Source: Bradyrhizobium japonicum USDA 6
Lineage (GTDB): Bacteria > Pseudomonadota > Alphaproteobacteria > Rhizobiales > Xanthobacteraceae
Length of the DNA: 64,000 nt
Direction: 5' to 3'
NCBI RefSeq assembly: GCF_000284375.1
Contig: NC_017249.1
Span: 7,185,001 to 7,249,000 of the forward strand
In this document: positions 35,317 through 44,636 of the stretch, one piece after another
How positions within the stretch are numbered: the first letter of the stretch is position 1
How the letters are laid out: the number at the start of each line of letters is the position of its first letter
Notes under the pieces: generated by a model
What the model saw: only the letters and a program-made list of their open reading frames with translations
Told to the model about the DNA's origin: nothing
Databases searched by the model: none
Position numbers and translations under genes: made by a program

Positions 35317-37248
35317 CTAACTCACCACCGCCCGCTTCGGCTCGACGATCTCGAACATGCGCGGGAATTCGTCCATCAGGCCCATCAGCTCGGCAAGCCG
35401 CATCGGGTTGCCCGCGAGCTTGATCTTGCCGGCGGCGACCGCTTCCGGAAAGCTCGTCAGTTTCGCGATCACCTCATCGAGCGTTGCGCGCGCGAGCGTG
35501 AAGCTCGCGTCCGCATTTTCCGCCTGCACGCCTTCGGTATAGGTCAGCGCAGAGTTTTCCAGATTGAGCACGAAGATCTCGCCGGTATCGGAAAAGCTCC
35601 AGTTCAGCACGATGTGCTTGCCCTCGGCCTTGGGGCCGTTGAGCCGAATGCCGAGCACGTCCCAGAGCTGCTCGGTGCGTAGCGCGGCCAGCGTCTCGCG
35701 CGGCATCGGCGGGCGCGGCGGGGTCTTCGGCATGCCCTGACGCAGCTCCTGCGCGCCGAACAGATAGGCGTTGCGCCAGGTCGAGCTCTCGGCGGCATAA
35801 CCGAGCTGCTCGAGCGTGTCCGCGAGCAGCGCACGGGCCGCTTCATTCTCCGGCTCCGCGAAGACGAGGTGGCCGAGCGCCTGCGCGACAAAGCGAAACT
35901 CGCCTTTGTCGAAGTCCTTGCGTGCACGTGCGAGGATGGCCTCGGCGCCACCCATATACTCGACATACTTCTTGCCGGATTCCACCGGCGGCAGCGGATC
36001 GAGATTGACCGGGTTGGCATCGTACCAGCCGAGATATTTCTGGTAGATCGCCTTCACATTGTGCCGGATATGGCCGTAATAGCCGCGGCCATGCCAGGCA
36101 CCCTCCAGGCTCTTCGGCAACTGGATCGTCTCGGCGATCTCGGCGGCGGTGAGGCCGTGGTTCATCAGCCGGATGGTCTGGTCATGCGCGAACTTGTAGA
36201 GATCGCGCTGCTGCCGGATCATCGTGCCGATCCGTTCGCGGCCCCACACCGGCCAGTGATGCTGCCCGCACATCGCCTCCGCCTTGCCGTCCCAGAGTCG
36301 CAACGCCTCGTTGAGATATTTCGACCACGCCAGCGCATCGCGCACATCGGCGCCGCGGAACGGCAGCAGATTGTGGAAATTGTGCGTGCAGTTCTCGGCG
36401 AGGTTCAACAGTTTGTAGCGCGGGATGAAGAAGTGCATCTCCGCCGGCGCTTCGCTGTTCGGCGCCATCTGGAATTCGAATTCGACGCCGTCGATCACGC
36501 GCCTGTCGCCGGTCGCCATGATCAGGTCGGTCGGGCGCAGTAGCGCCACGCCGCCCGCCGCCATCGACTTGCCGAGCCCGTTGTCGACCTGCCCGCGCAC
36601 GCCCTTCGCAAGGAACGGGCCGAACTGATATTGCGCCCGGCGCAGCATCGCCGGTCCCGCGATGATGTTCTCGGAGACGGCGTGCTCCATGAACAGGTTT
36701 GGCGCGATGATCGGCACGCGCCCGGTCGCCAGCGCATCCTCCTCCAGCACGCCGCGTGCGCCACCCCAGTGGTCGGTGTGGGTATGCGTGAAGATGACCG
36801 CCGCGACCGGCCGCGCGCCGCGGTGCTTGAAGTAGAGATCGAGCGCGGCGCGCGCACCCTCGATCGAGGTCAGGGTGTCGACGACAATGACGCCGCTGTC
36901 GCCCTCGATCAGCGTCATGTTGGCGATATCGAGCCCGCGCACCTGGTAGACGCCGGGCACCACCTCGAACAACCCGTGCTGCATGTTGAGCCGTGACTGC
37001 CGCCACAGGCTCGGATTGACGGTCGGCGGCGCCCGCTCGGACGACAGGAAGCCGTAGGGCTTCAAGCTCCAGACCGTCCGCCCCAGCGGATTGGTGATCT
37101 CCGCGTTCTCGATCGTGCCGAGGAAGCCGCGCGCGGCATCGTCGAAATCCCTCGTGTCGGAAAACGGCAGCGCATTCAGCATCGCATCATGCTGCGCGAT
37201 AACGGACGGCGTTGCGTCTTTCGGCTCGTTGCTGGATGCGTCTGTCAT
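35317..37248 (-). CDS. Alkyl/aryl-sulfatase of the metallo-beta-lactamase fold (SdsA1/BDS1 type)
   Basis: 643 aa. Expected to cleave alkyl sulfates such as dodecyl sulfate with two zinc ions. The HTHTDHWGG motif (zinc site) lies near residue 165, further ligands near ENCTHNFHNLLPFRG, an alkylsulfatase dimerisation region after that, and an SCP2-like C-terminal domain (EIFVLNLENSALTYTEG; ARATLDEVIAKL). There is no signal peptide, unlike Pseudomonas SdsA1, so it is probably cytoplasmic. The ATG at 37248 has GGAGGAAG upstream. A TRAP transporter lies upstream on the same strand. Confidence 0.93.
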   Translation of the reverse strand: MTDASSNEPKDATPSVIAQHDAMLNALPFSDTRDFDDAARGFLGTIENAEITNPLGRTVWSLKPYGFLSSERAPPTVNPSLWRQSRLNMQHGLFEVVPGVYQVRGLDIANMTLIEGDSGVIVVDTLTSIEGARAALDLYFKHRGARPVAAVIFTHTHTDHWGGARGVLEEDALATGRVPIIAPNLFMEHAVSENIIAGPAMLRRAQYQFGPFLAKGVRGQVDNGLGKSMAAGGVALLRPTDLIMATGDRRVIDGVEFEFQMAPNSEAPAEMHFFIPRYKLLNLAENCTHNFHNLLPFRGADVRDALAWSKYLNEALRLWDGKAEAMCGQHHWPVWGRERIGTMIRQQRDLYKFAHDQTIRLMNHGLTAAEIAETIQLPKSLEGAWHGRGYYGHIRHNVKAIYQKYLGWYDANPVNLDPLPPVESGKKYVEYMGGAEAILARARKDFDKGEFRFVAQALGHLVFAEPENEAARALLADTLEQLGYAAESSTWRNAYLFGAQELRQGMPKTPPRPPMPRETLAALRTEQLWDVLGIRLNGPKAEGKHIVLNWSFSDTGEIFVLNLENSALTYTEGVQAENADASFTLARATLDEVIAKLTSFPEAVAAGKIKLAGNPMRLAELMGLMDEFPRMFEIVEPKRAVVS

Positions 37249-37383
37249 GTTTGCTTCCTCCCGGCCTTTTGCCGGCATCTAACCGCATCTCGCGGTCGAT
37301 TGCCATCGTGGGCGTCGTGGAGCGCGCAACTCGCGCTACGCGAATCCTACCCTCCCCCTCCAGGAGCGGGTAGGAGTTCGCGC

Positions 37384-37407
37384 CCCCTCTCCCGCAAGGG
37401 GAGAGGG
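37384..37407. terminator. Hairpin between TRAP and alkylsulfatase genes
   Basis: CCCTCTCCC, loop CGCAA or GCAA, GGGGAGAGGG; a strong stem 17 bases after the TRAP permease stop with no U-tract. Part of a low-complexity CCCTCCCC/GGGGAGGG repeat common in the genus. Confidence 0.55.
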
Positions 37408-37423
37408 TGCACTGCTCGTGCAG

Positions 37424-39484
37424 CTACATTCCGAGCAGTCTCGGCAGCCACAACGACAGACCGGGCCAATACGTCACGACCACGAGGAACGCCAGCATCG
37501 TCAGCAGCCACGGCCACACCGCGACCGTGAGCTCTGTAATGCCCATCTTGGCGATGCCCGAGGCGACGTAAAGGTTGAGGCCGACAGGCGGATGGCACAG
37601 GCCGACCTCCATGTTCACCGTCATCAGGATGCCGAAGTGGATCGGGTCGATGCCGAGCTTTACCGCCACCGGAAACAGGATCGGCGCCATGATCAGGATG
37701 ATCGAGGACGGTTCCATCACGTTACCGGCGAGCAGCAGCAGCAGATTGACGACGAGCAGGAAGCCGATCCAGCCGAGGCCCTGATCGATCATCCATTGCG
37801 CCAGCGCCTGCGGCACGTTCTCGTAAGTCATCAGGAACGAGAACAGTACCGCGTTGGTGATGATGTAGAGCAACATCGCCGACAGATTCGCCGACGACAG
37901 CAGCACGCGCGGCACGTCACGCAGCTTCAGATCCTTGTAGATGAACACCGCGACGATGAAGGCGTAGACCGCGCTGACGGCGGCAGCTTCGGTCGGCGTG
38001 AACAGGCCGCTGTAGATGCCGCCGATCACGATCACGATCAGCAGGATGCCCCAGATCGACTTGCGGAACGCATCGAAGCGCTGCGCGAACGTCGCCTTCG
38101 GCATGCGCGGATAGTCGTTGCGCCAGGCGCGGTAGAAGGTCGTTGCTCCCAGCAGGAAGGCGAGCACGAGACCCGGGACGATGCCAGCGATGAAAAGCTT
38201 GCCCACCGACGTATTGGTGGAAACGGCGTAGAGCACCATCGGGATCGACGGCGGAATCAGGATTCCGAGCGAGCCCGAGGTCGTGATCACGCCCGCACCG
38301 AACTTCCTCGGGAATCCCTGCACGATCATGGCAGGCAAGATCACCGAACCGATCGCCACCACGGTCGCCGGCGAGGAGCCTGAAATCGCGGCGAACAGCG
38401 CGCAGGCGACCACGCCCGACAAGGCAAGACCACCGTACCAATGGCCGACCAGCGAGGTCGCAAAATTGATCATCCGCCGCGCCACGCCACCATGAGTCAG
38501 GAAGTTGCCGGCGAGGATGAAGAACGGGATCGCCATGATCTCGAAATTCTCGATGCCGGTGAACAGCTTCAGCGCCACCGATTCCGTTCGCACGTCGGTC
38601 AGCGTAAACATGAAGCTGAGCACGGTGAGACCGAGCGCGATCGAGATCGGCATGCCCGTGAGCATCAACGACAGCAGCAGCGCGAACACGATGGCGACGC
38701 GCAGGCCCTGCGGCAGCGTGATGACGTGGCCTGCATGCGCGAAGCAGATCGCGACGATCAGGACGGGCAGCAGCATCAGCACCCAGCCCATCGGGCTGCG
38801 CTCGTCGCGGACCACCTGGCTGCGCGTGACCGGCGCCGGATGAACCGGGTCGGGCTCGACCCCCTCGACGCCGGCCATGTCGTGATGCGGCAGCTCGCCG
38901 GTGCGGTAGAACGACCATGCGACCTGGAGGAAGCGGAAGCACATCAGGCCGGAGCCGAGCGGGATGGTCAGGTACACCATCCACATCGGCGCTTCGAGGT
39001 CGTTGGACTGCTGTCCGGTGTGCCACATCTGGTTGACGAAGGCGCCGCCGAAATAGGCAACGATCGCCGTGAACAGCGCACCGCAGAGCAGGCCGAACGT
39101 AATGACGCGCCGGCGCGAGCCGCCCGGCAGCACATTCACCAATACGTCGACGCCGACATGGATGCCGGTGCGCACGCCGTAGGCCGCGCCGAACTTCGCC
39201 ATCCAGATGAACATGTATATGCAGAGCTCTTGCGCCCAGGACAGGTCCAGCGCGGCGAGCCAGACGAATGCGGCGCGCGACGGAACCGAGATGAAGCTCA
39301 GGTTGCGAGCCTCCGCCCATTTGGCGATGTCGATCGAGAGTCCGGCCCCGTAGCGGTGCAGCACGGCGACGAAGATGAGCGACGTTGCGGCCGCGATCAT
39401 CGTCGCAATCAGCCACTCCTCGAGATGATCGAGAAAACGATTCAGCACTCGCAGCAACTTGGTCCCCCAGCATCGGCTCGTCAT
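37424..39484 (-). CDS. TRAP transporter fused DctQ-DctM permease
   Basis: 686 aa. The first 200 residues form a DctQ small permease with four membrane helices (LEEWLIATMIAAATSLIFVAVLHRYG; SWAQELCIYMFIWMAKFGAAYGVRTG); the rest is the 12-helix DctM large permease (GMPISIALGLTVLSF; NFLTHGGVARRMINFA; SSPATVVAIGSVILPAM; EPSSIILIMAPILFPVA). Q and M are usually separate genes; the joined form is known. It follows the DctP gene by 68 bases. The pair takes up organic acids by proton or sodium symport. Confidence 0.93.
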   Translation of the reverse strand: MTSRCWGTKLLRVLNRFLDHLEEWLIATMIAAATSLIFVAVLHRYGAGLSIDIAKWAEARNLSFISVPSRAAFVWLAALDLSWAQELCIYMFIWMAKFGAAYGVRTGIHVGVDVLVNVLPGGSRRRVITFGLLCGALFTAIVAYFGGAFVNQMWHTGQQSNDLEAPMWMVYLTIPLGSGLMCFRFLQVAWSFYRTGELPHHDMAGVEGVEPDPVHPAPVTRSQVVRDERSPMGWVLMLLPVLIVAICFAHAGHVITLPQGLRVAIVFALLLSLMLTGMPISIALGLTVLSFMFTLTDVRTESVALKLFTGIENFEIMAIPFFILAGNFLTHGGVARRMINFATSLVGHWYGGLALSGVVACALFAAISGSSPATVVAIGSVILPAMIVQGFPRKFGAGVITTSGSLGILIPPSIPMVLYAVSTNTSVGKLFIAGIVPGLVLAFLLGATTFYRAWRNDYPRMPKATFAQRFDAFRKSIWGILLIVIVIGGIYSGLFTPTEAAAVSAVYAFIVAVFIYKDLKLRDVPRVLLSSANLSAMLLYIITNAVLFSFLMTYENVPQALAQWMIDQGLGWIGFLLVVNLLLLLAGNVMEPSSIILIMAPILFPVAVKLGIDPIHFGILMTVNMEVGLCHPPVGLNLYVASGIAKMGITELTVAVWPWLLTMLAFLVVVTYWPGLSLWLPRLLGM

Positions 39485-39552
39485 TCAAGAGCGAAACGGC
39501 CGGGAGTGGGATCACCCCGACCGTTCATGGTTGTTCTTATTGAACTCGCGCG

Positions 39553-40554
39553 TCAGTTCATCTTGACGTCGAGTTCCTTGGCGACGAGATCGAGCACCTC
39601 CTGCCCGACCCGGCCCTTTGCCCATTTGTAAGTCGGCTGCATCGCTTCCTGCCACGCCTTGCGATCGGCGTCAGTCAGATAATGCAGCTTGGTCTTGCCC
39701 GTCTTCTTGATCTCGGCGAGCGCATCCTCGTTCTCCTGGTGCGCGATCTGGTTGGTGTACTCGGTTGCATCCACCATCGCCTTCTCGAGCTGGGTGCGGA
39801 TGTCCGGCGGCAGTCCGGACCAGAATTTCGAGTTGACGATCACGGCATATTGCAGATGCGCGTGATAGGACACGGTGATGTCCTTCTGCACCTCGTAGAA
39901 CTTCTGCGTCAGGTAGTTGGACGCGGTGTTCTCGCAGCCGTCCACCACGCCGGTCTGCAGCGCCTGGTAGACTTCCGAGAACGCCATGATCTGCGGGATC
40001 GAGCCGAGGATGCGGAAATACTGGTCGGCGATCTTCGACCCGGAGATGCGGAACTTCAGGCCCTGGAAATCCGCCGGCTTCATCAGCGGGCGATTGGCCG
40101 AGAGCATGTGGAAGCCGTTGTCCCAATAGGCGAGCCCGGTGATGCCCTTGGTCTCGAGCTTCTGGAACAGCCATTTGCCGACCGTGCCCTTCATCGCATT
40201 GGAATAGGTGATGTCGTCCTTGAACAGCCAGGGCAGATCGAGCGCCTCGAACTCCTTGATGCCGAGCGGCGCGAACTTCGCGGTCGAGGGTGCCAGCATC
40301 TGCACCGAGCCGAGTTGGAGCGCCTCGATCTCCTCCTTGTCCTTGTAGAGCGTGGAGTTCGGATAGACCTCGATCTTGACCTTGCCGTCGGTGTACTTCT
40401 CGGCAAGCTCCTTGAACTTCAGCGCGCCTTTGCCCTTCGGGGTGTCGTTGGCGACGACGTGGCTGAACTTGATGACGATCGGACTCTGGGCCTGTGCCAC
40501 GGCTGGGGCCACGAGAATAGCTGCGGCGGCGACCGCAAGAAGCAGCTTGCGCAT
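39553..40554 (-). CDS. TRAP transporter solute-binding protein, DctP family
   Basis: 333 aa. A signal peptide (MRKLLLAVAAAAILVAPAVAQA) precedes a DctP domain with IVIKFSHVVANDTPKGKGALKFKELAEKYTDGKVKIEVYPNS at the N-terminus, GLKFRISGSKI, and the conserved GCENTASNYLTQKFYEVQK. The ATG at 40554 has GGGAGG seven bases upstream. Arginine in KFRIS is the usual carboxylate-binding residue of the family, so a C4-dicarboxylate or related acid is likely. Confidence 0.94.
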   Translation of the reverse strand: MRKLLLAVAAAAILVAPAVAQAQSPIVIKFSHVVANDTPKGKGALKFKELAEKYTDGKVKIEVYPNSTLYKDKEEIEALQLGSVQMLAPSTAKFAPLGIKEFEALDLPWLFKDDITYSNAMKGTVGKWLFQKLETKGITGLAYWDNGFHMLSANRPLMKPADFQGLKFRISGSKIADQYFRILGSIPQIMAFSEVYQALQTGVVDGCENTASNYLTQKFYEVQKDITVSYHAHLQYAVIVNSKFWSGLPPDIRTQLEKAMVDATEYTNQIAHQENEDALAEIKKTGKTKLHYLTDADRKAWQEAMQPTYKWAKGRVGQEVLDLVAKELDVKMN

Positions 40555-40701
40555 GAAGTAACCTCCCAACAACCTCTAAAACCGGGTTCTTTTTGTTTTG
40601 CAGCCCGGTTTGCAGCCCAGTAGTGGCAGCAATCCACCACCCGAACAACTAGACCTAAGCCCAATTTGCCACAGGCAAGCTAGCTTGACGGCTGTTGTCC
40701 G

Positions 40702-40736
40702 CGCAACCCGGGACCCGCTCCCAGTCCCGGGTTGCG
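40702..40736. terminator. Strong hairpin downstream of tam
   Basis: GCAACCCGGGAC, loop CCGCTCCCA, GTCCCGGGTTGC (12 perfect pairs), 31 bases after the tam stop. No U-tract, so termination is only probable. Confidence 0.55.
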
Positions 40737-40766
40737 TACGGTTCATGTCGCATTGCGGCAGTGCGA

Positions 40767-41537
40767 TCAGCCCTTGCGCTGGGCGACCATGAACAGACGC
40801 CGGAACGGAAACAGCGTCTGCCCCGCGGCATTCTTCGGATAGGCCTTCGCCACCCGCTCGCCATAGGCGGCCTCGAACGCGGCCTTCTCGTCGCCCTGCA
40901 GGATGTCGAGATAGCGCGTCAGCCAGGTCCCCTTGGTCCATTCCTTCACGGGATTGTCGCCTTCGAGCACCTGCAGATATTCGGTCTCCCAGATGTCCAC
41001 GTTCTGGGACAGCGGCGCGAGCAAATCATGATAGAACGCCGGCCCTTCGACCGGCGGCGGGGTCACGAGATGCTCGACCTTTGACCGCCACGGGCCGTTC
41101 AGCGCCGTCTCGCCGATCAGCACATGCGATGGCGCGAGGAAGTTGCGCGGCATCTGCACCGCAAGCATGCCGCCGGGCGTCACCGTCGCCATGACTGACG
41201 GAAACAGCGCCGCATGATCGGGCAGCCAGTGCAGTGCCGCATTGGAATAGATCAAATCGTATTGCCTGGCGGGGCGCCAATGGCCGAGATCCTCGTGCGA
41301 CCATTCCACATCCGGCGCCGCCTTGCGGCCCGCAGCCACCATCTCGGCCGAGCCCTCGACACCGGTCACGGTTGCGTCCGGCCAGCGCTCCTTGATCAGT
41401 TTTGTCACGTTGCCGGCCCCTGCCCCGAGATCGGCGATCGCGCGCGGGGCGAAATCCGGAATCCGCATCAACAGGTCGACGGCGGGCCGAAGCCGATGGC
41501 CGGAGAATTTCAGGTATTGCTGCGGATCCCAGACCAT
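40767..41537 (-). CDS. tam: Trans-aconitate 2-methyltransferase
   Basis: 256 aa, the length of E. coli Tam. SAM-dependent methyltransferase that methylates trans-aconitate. N-terminus MVWDPQQYLKFSGHRLRPAVDLL is diagnostic, SAM motif I is IADLGAGAGNVTKLI, and the YSNAALHWLPDHAALF and GGMLAVQMPRN motifs follow. C-terminus FPFRRLFMVAQRKG matches Tam. Divergent from an SDR gene, 145 bases apart. Confidence 0.93.
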   Translation of the reverse strand: MVWDPQQYLKFSGHRLRPAVDLLMRIPDFAPRAIADLGAGAGNVTKLIKERWPDATVTGVEGSAEMVAAGRKAAPDVEWSHEDLGHWRPARQYDLIYSNAALHWLPDHAALFPSVMATVTPGGMLAVQMPRNFLAPSHVLIGETALNGPWRSKVEHLVTPPPVEGPAFYHDLLAPLSQNVDIWETEYLQVLEGDNPVKEWTKGTWLTRYLDILQGDEKAAFEAAYGERVAKAYPKNAAGQTLFPFRRLFMVAQRKG

Positions 41538-41682
41538 TGCTCAACGCCTTTTCTTTTTCGTGTTTCCTTCGTCGAGGCTCTTGGTTACCACTGCTTGTCC
41601 CGCTCAGGCAATTCGCGAAGCCGGCGGGACGGGCAGGAAACGAACGACAAGACGCAAAAAGCAAACAAGAGAGCGTGTGACC

Positions 41683-42426
41683 ATGGACCTCGGGCTCAAA
41701 TCGAAAACCGCAGTCGTGACAGGCGCGAGCATCGGCATCGGCCGCGCCATCGCCAAGGGCCTGGCTGCCGAAGGCGTCCGCGTCGTCGGCGTGGCGCGGC
41801 GCACTGATCTGCTTGCCGAGCTGGTGAAGGAAGTCGGCTCCGACCTGATCACGCCGTTCAAGCAGGACGTGATGGCCAAGGACGCCGCGGAGAACATCGC
41901 GGCCTTTGCGCAAAAGGAGCTCGGCCATGTCGACATCCTCATCAACAATGCCGGCGGCAGCCGGCCGCTGCCGGTCGATGCGCCCGACAGCAAATGGGAC
42001 GAGGCGATCGCGCTGAATTTCACCAGCTACCGCCGCATCGCGCATGCGCTGCTGCCGCAGATGATCGAACGCAAATGGGGCCGCATCGTCAACATCACCG
42101 GCAAGTCCGAGCCGGAAGGCCTCAACGCCGCGTTCGCCGCCAAGGCCGCCGTACACGCCTGGGCCAAGGGGCTGTCGCGCGAGATCGGCGAGCACGGCAT
42201 CACCATCAACTGCATCCCGCCCGGCCGCATCATGAGCGAACAGATCCGCCGCAACTACCCGCCGGATTATCGCGAGCGCTTTGCGGAGGAAGAAATCCCG
42301 GTCGGCTATTGGGGCGAGCCGGAGGACCTCGCGGCGCTCGCGGTGTTTCTGGCCTCGCCGGTGGCGCGCTACATCACGGGCACGGTGATCCCGGTGGATG
42401 GGGGACTGCGGAGGTATCAGTTTTAG
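41683..42426 (+). CDS. SDR-family protein with altered catalytic tyrosine
   Basis: 247 aa, classical SDR length. NAD(P)-binding TGASIGIGRAIAKG near residue 14 and NNAGG near 88 are intact; the C-terminal GTVIPVDGGLRRYQF is typical. The usual YxxxK active site is changed: the segment reads GLNAAFAAKAAV, so the lysine is kept but alanine replaces the tyrosine (Phe one residue later). The Ser of the triad aligns near NITGKS. It may bind a nucleotide without the standard reaction, or use another residue. Start chosen at the ATG that fits the fold. Confidence 0.88.
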   Translation: MDLGLKSKTAVVTGASIGIGRAIAKGLAAEGVRVVGVARRTDLLAELVKEVGSDLITPFKQDVMAKDAAENIAAFAQKELGHVDILINNAGGSRPLPVDAPDSKWDEAIALNFTSYRRIAHALLPQMIERKWGRIVNITGKSEPEGLNAAFAAKAAVHAWAKGLSREIGEHGITINCIPPGRIMSEQIRRNYPPDYRERFAEEEIPVGYWGEPEDLAALAVFLASPVARYITGTVIPVDGGLRRYQF

Positions 42427-42584
42427 GGCGAGCGCTCCCAAATCCGATCAGTCCGCGAAAGCATGCCACGTCCGCTCCGATTTCGGGAGCGGACAGCGTC
42501 AACTGACTCTAACCAGTCGGCTGAGGGCCGATATGCGACATGTGCCCCGTGGAGCCGGCACTGCTCCCGGGTGGCCGCGCCAGC

Positions 42585-43523
42585 TCAAAGCTCGGAGACC
42601 AATTCCACCAAGGTTCGACGCAGCCACACATGAGATGGATCGTGATCGTAGGAAGCGTGCCAGAGCAGTGAAACAGCTACGTCCTGCAAATCCACCGGAG
42701 GCTGGCTCAGGCTAAGCTTGAGTTCTGTGGCGAACAACCGAGCCAGCCGCGCGTGCATTGTTACCACGACAGGTGCGCGTGCCACCAAGGAAGGGACAGT
42801 GAGGAAGCGAGGCGTGGTCAGAACAACCGTCCGCCGCAGTCCTAGTTTCTCAAGAGCGTCGTCTACTACGCCGCGCACACTGCGGCCCGGCCGCAGGCTC
42901 GTGAGTACATGAGGTAACCGCACGTAATCTTCGAGCGAGATTTGGGCGTCCGTGATGCCCGTTATCTCCGCGTTGAACATGCACAGATAGCTCTCGTTGA
43001 ACAGCAGACGACGCTTGTGGTGGATCTGGCCCTGAGGAAAGACGTCATAGCCAACAGCGAGGTCCAGTTCGTCGGCATCGAGATCATCCAGAAGTCTCGA
43101 CGAGTCGATGTTGTAGAGCCGCAGATGGACGCCAGGCGCAACCTCGCGCAGGCGTGCGAGGAGAGCGGGAAGAACAAGGATTTCCATGCTGTCCGGGAGT
43201 CCGAACCTGAAGGTCCGCTCTGCGGTCGCTGGATCGAATGCTTCGTCGCGTGAGACAATCGTTTGGATTTGAGACAGCGTAGTCCGCACCGGCTCTACCA
43301 GCATCGCTGCACGAGGAGTGAGGCGCAGGCCATCGGGCCCTCGCGTCAGAAGCTCGTCGCCGAACAGCTCACGCAGGCGGGCGAGGTTGTGGCTCATCGC
43401 CGACTGACCAATGCCTACGCGGCTTGCAGCCCGCGTAACGCTATGCTCACGAAGCAAGGCATCGAGGTGAACCAGTAGATTTAGGTCGACATGGCCTAGA
43501 TTGACGGCATCGATACCCATCAT
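42585..43523 (-). CDS. LysR-family regulator, NodD-like group
   Basis: 312 aa. LysR helix-turn-helix at about residues 10-65 (DLNLLVHLDALLREHSVTRAASRVGIGQSAMSHNLARLRELF) and an effector domain (FRFGLPDSMEILVLPALL; LFNESYLCMFNA) like the NodD/PcpR subgroup. I chose ATG 43523; a TTG at 43544 is in frame. It is divergent from a small exported protein gene. Codons are less GC-biased than in neighbours, consistent with acquired DNA. Confidence 0.9.
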   Translation of the reverse strand: MMGIDAVNLGHVDLNLLVHLDALLREHSVTRAASRVGIGQSAMSHNLARLRELFGDELLTRGPDGLRLTPRAAMLVEPVRTTLSQIQTIVSRDEAFDPATAERTFRFGLPDSMEILVLPALLARLREVAPGVHLRLYNIDSSRLLDDLDADELDLAVGYDVFPQGQIHHKRRLLFNESYLCMFNAEITGITDAQISLEDYVRLPHVLTSLRPGRSVRGVVDDALEKLGLRRTVVLTTPRFLTVPSLVARAPVVVTMHARLARLFATELKLSLSQPPVDLQDVAVSLLWHASYDHDPSHVWLRRTLVELVSEL

Positions 43524-43536
43524 CGATCCAACCTGT

Positions 43537-43550
43537 TTGATCAATGATCA
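43537..43550. promoter_or_regulatory. Candidate LysR operator
   Basis: TTGATCAATGATCA contains two TGATCA palindromes separated by one base, 14 bases upstream of the LysR ATG and 68 bases before the small exported gene. It does not fit TTGA-N6-TCAA. LysR proteins bind dyad sites in such divergent regions. Confidence 0.4.
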
Positions 43551-43618
43551 TAGGCCGACCATCTTACGTGGCAAGGGAACGGAGGGCGTAGCCCACCGCC
43601 CAGCCAAAGGAGATGAGT

Positions 43619-43945
43619 ATGTCAATTCGCAGCAGCCTTTTAGCCGCCACATTAGCCTTAGCCACTCTTGGAACCGCTCATGCAGATGGTCTTCGGCCAA
43701 TTCAGGCAAAAAGCATCGACCTCGGCGAGGTTTCCGGCGTCGCCTACTACACCGTCGAGCGCGATGGGTTCCATGTCGTGACGACCCTTGCTCAGGGCGA
43801 GACGGGAACGCCAATCCGCGTAGTCTCTGTTCTTGCACCGGGCCAAAGCGTTGTTCTCTCAACGTCCCAGCAGCCACGTGCGCTTGAAATCAGCCGGGCA
43901 GGCAACGAAGTGCTGGTCCGCAAGACGGCGGCGGTCACGAACTAA
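43619..43945 (+). CDS. Small exported protein of unknown function
   Basis: 108 aa. Signal peptide MSIRSSLLAATLALATLGTAHA, then a short domain with SIDLGEVSGVAYYTVERDGFHVVTTL and GQSVVLSTSQQPRALEI, predicted beta-strand rich. The family is not one I can name. The ATG at 43619 has AGGAG six bases upstream and is preferred to the ATG at 43613. Likely a target of the divergent LysR regulator. Confidence 0.8.
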   Translation: MSIRSSLLAATLALATLGTAHADGLRPIQAKSIDLGEVSGVAYYTVERDGFHVVTTLAQGETGTPIRVVSVLAPGQSVVLSTSQQPRALEISRAGNEVLVRKTAAVTN

Positions 43946-44068
43946 GGTTCGAGCCTAGCGGGTGTGGTAATTTTCGGCGCCCGCGCCAACCTCGGAAAGC
44001 TCACCTTTGCTCCTCTGAGGAGCACGCTCGAAAGGTCGGCCACGAGCCAATAGCTCAAGAGCTACCGC

Positions 44069-44422
44069 CTATTCATTGAGCCGCGCTTGCCAGTCCGAAG
44101 GCACCGCTTCGGCCGGTCCGGGCACCGGTTGATCCAACGGATGCGAGTGAGGGCCTTGAAGCTTCGGGCCGGCGAAACTCTCTCCGGTGCGATAGTCGTA
44201 AAACCATCGTTCGCCCGGCTCGAAGCTCGTGATGATCGGGTGACCTGTCGCCGCATTGTGTTTCGATGCGTGCTGCTTTGGTGAAGTATCGCAGCAGCCG
44301 ATGTGACCGCATTCGACACATCGGCGAAGATGCAGCCACCACCCGCCCGCAGCCGAGCATTCCACGCAACCCGTTCCGGTTGGCTTGGCTGCGAGGTTGA
44401 TGCCGTCCCTCTCAGACTTCAT
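44069..44422 (-). CDS. UBP-type zinc-finger protein
   Basis: 117 aa. Single zf-UBP domain: GCVECSAAGGWWLHLRRCVECGHIGCCD, then HASKHNAATGHPI with the expected Cys and His zinc ligands, and the SFEPGERWFYDYRTGESF strand. Bacterial proteins of this type are widespread and have no settled role; ubiquitin is absent from the host. Lone gene between the exported protein and the LodB-like gene. Confidence 0.88.
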   Translation of the reverse strand: MKSERDGINLAAKPTGTGCVECSAAGGWWLHLRRCVECGHIGCCDTSPKQHASKHNAATGHPIITSFEPGERWFYDYRTGESFAGPKLQGPHSHPLDQPVPGPAEAVPSDWQARLNE

Positions 44423-44495
44423 AGGTCAACTCACTGGAAATGCTCGCGGTCACCACGGATGCATTCGCGCCGCGATCTCCGCCATGTGCACATTT

Positions 44496-44522
44496 TGCCA
44501 GTGTTTTGCCGGACGGGTCAAC
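44496..44522 (+). repeat. 27-bp direct repeat, left copy
   Basis: The bases TGCCAGTGTTTTGCC, one variable base (G here), then GACGGGTCAAC. The same 27-mer with one mismatch recurs at 50887-50913 in the same orientation. I recall similar elements in other Bradyrhizobium intergenic regions. Confidence 0.85.
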
Positions 44523-44636
44523 ATCGCGACGGCAGGGAGCCTCTCGCGAAACAATTGGGGACGCGTTCACGCAAAGTTGCGGCTGCGATGCGCAGCCGTG
44601 ACAAGAGGCATCGTTCCGCGACGAAAAATCGGCACA

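Noticed and set aside
43537..43550. FixK box upstream of the LysR gene
   Set aside because: TTGATCAATGATCA has a good left half, but the right half is ATCA, not TCAA, at the required spacing.
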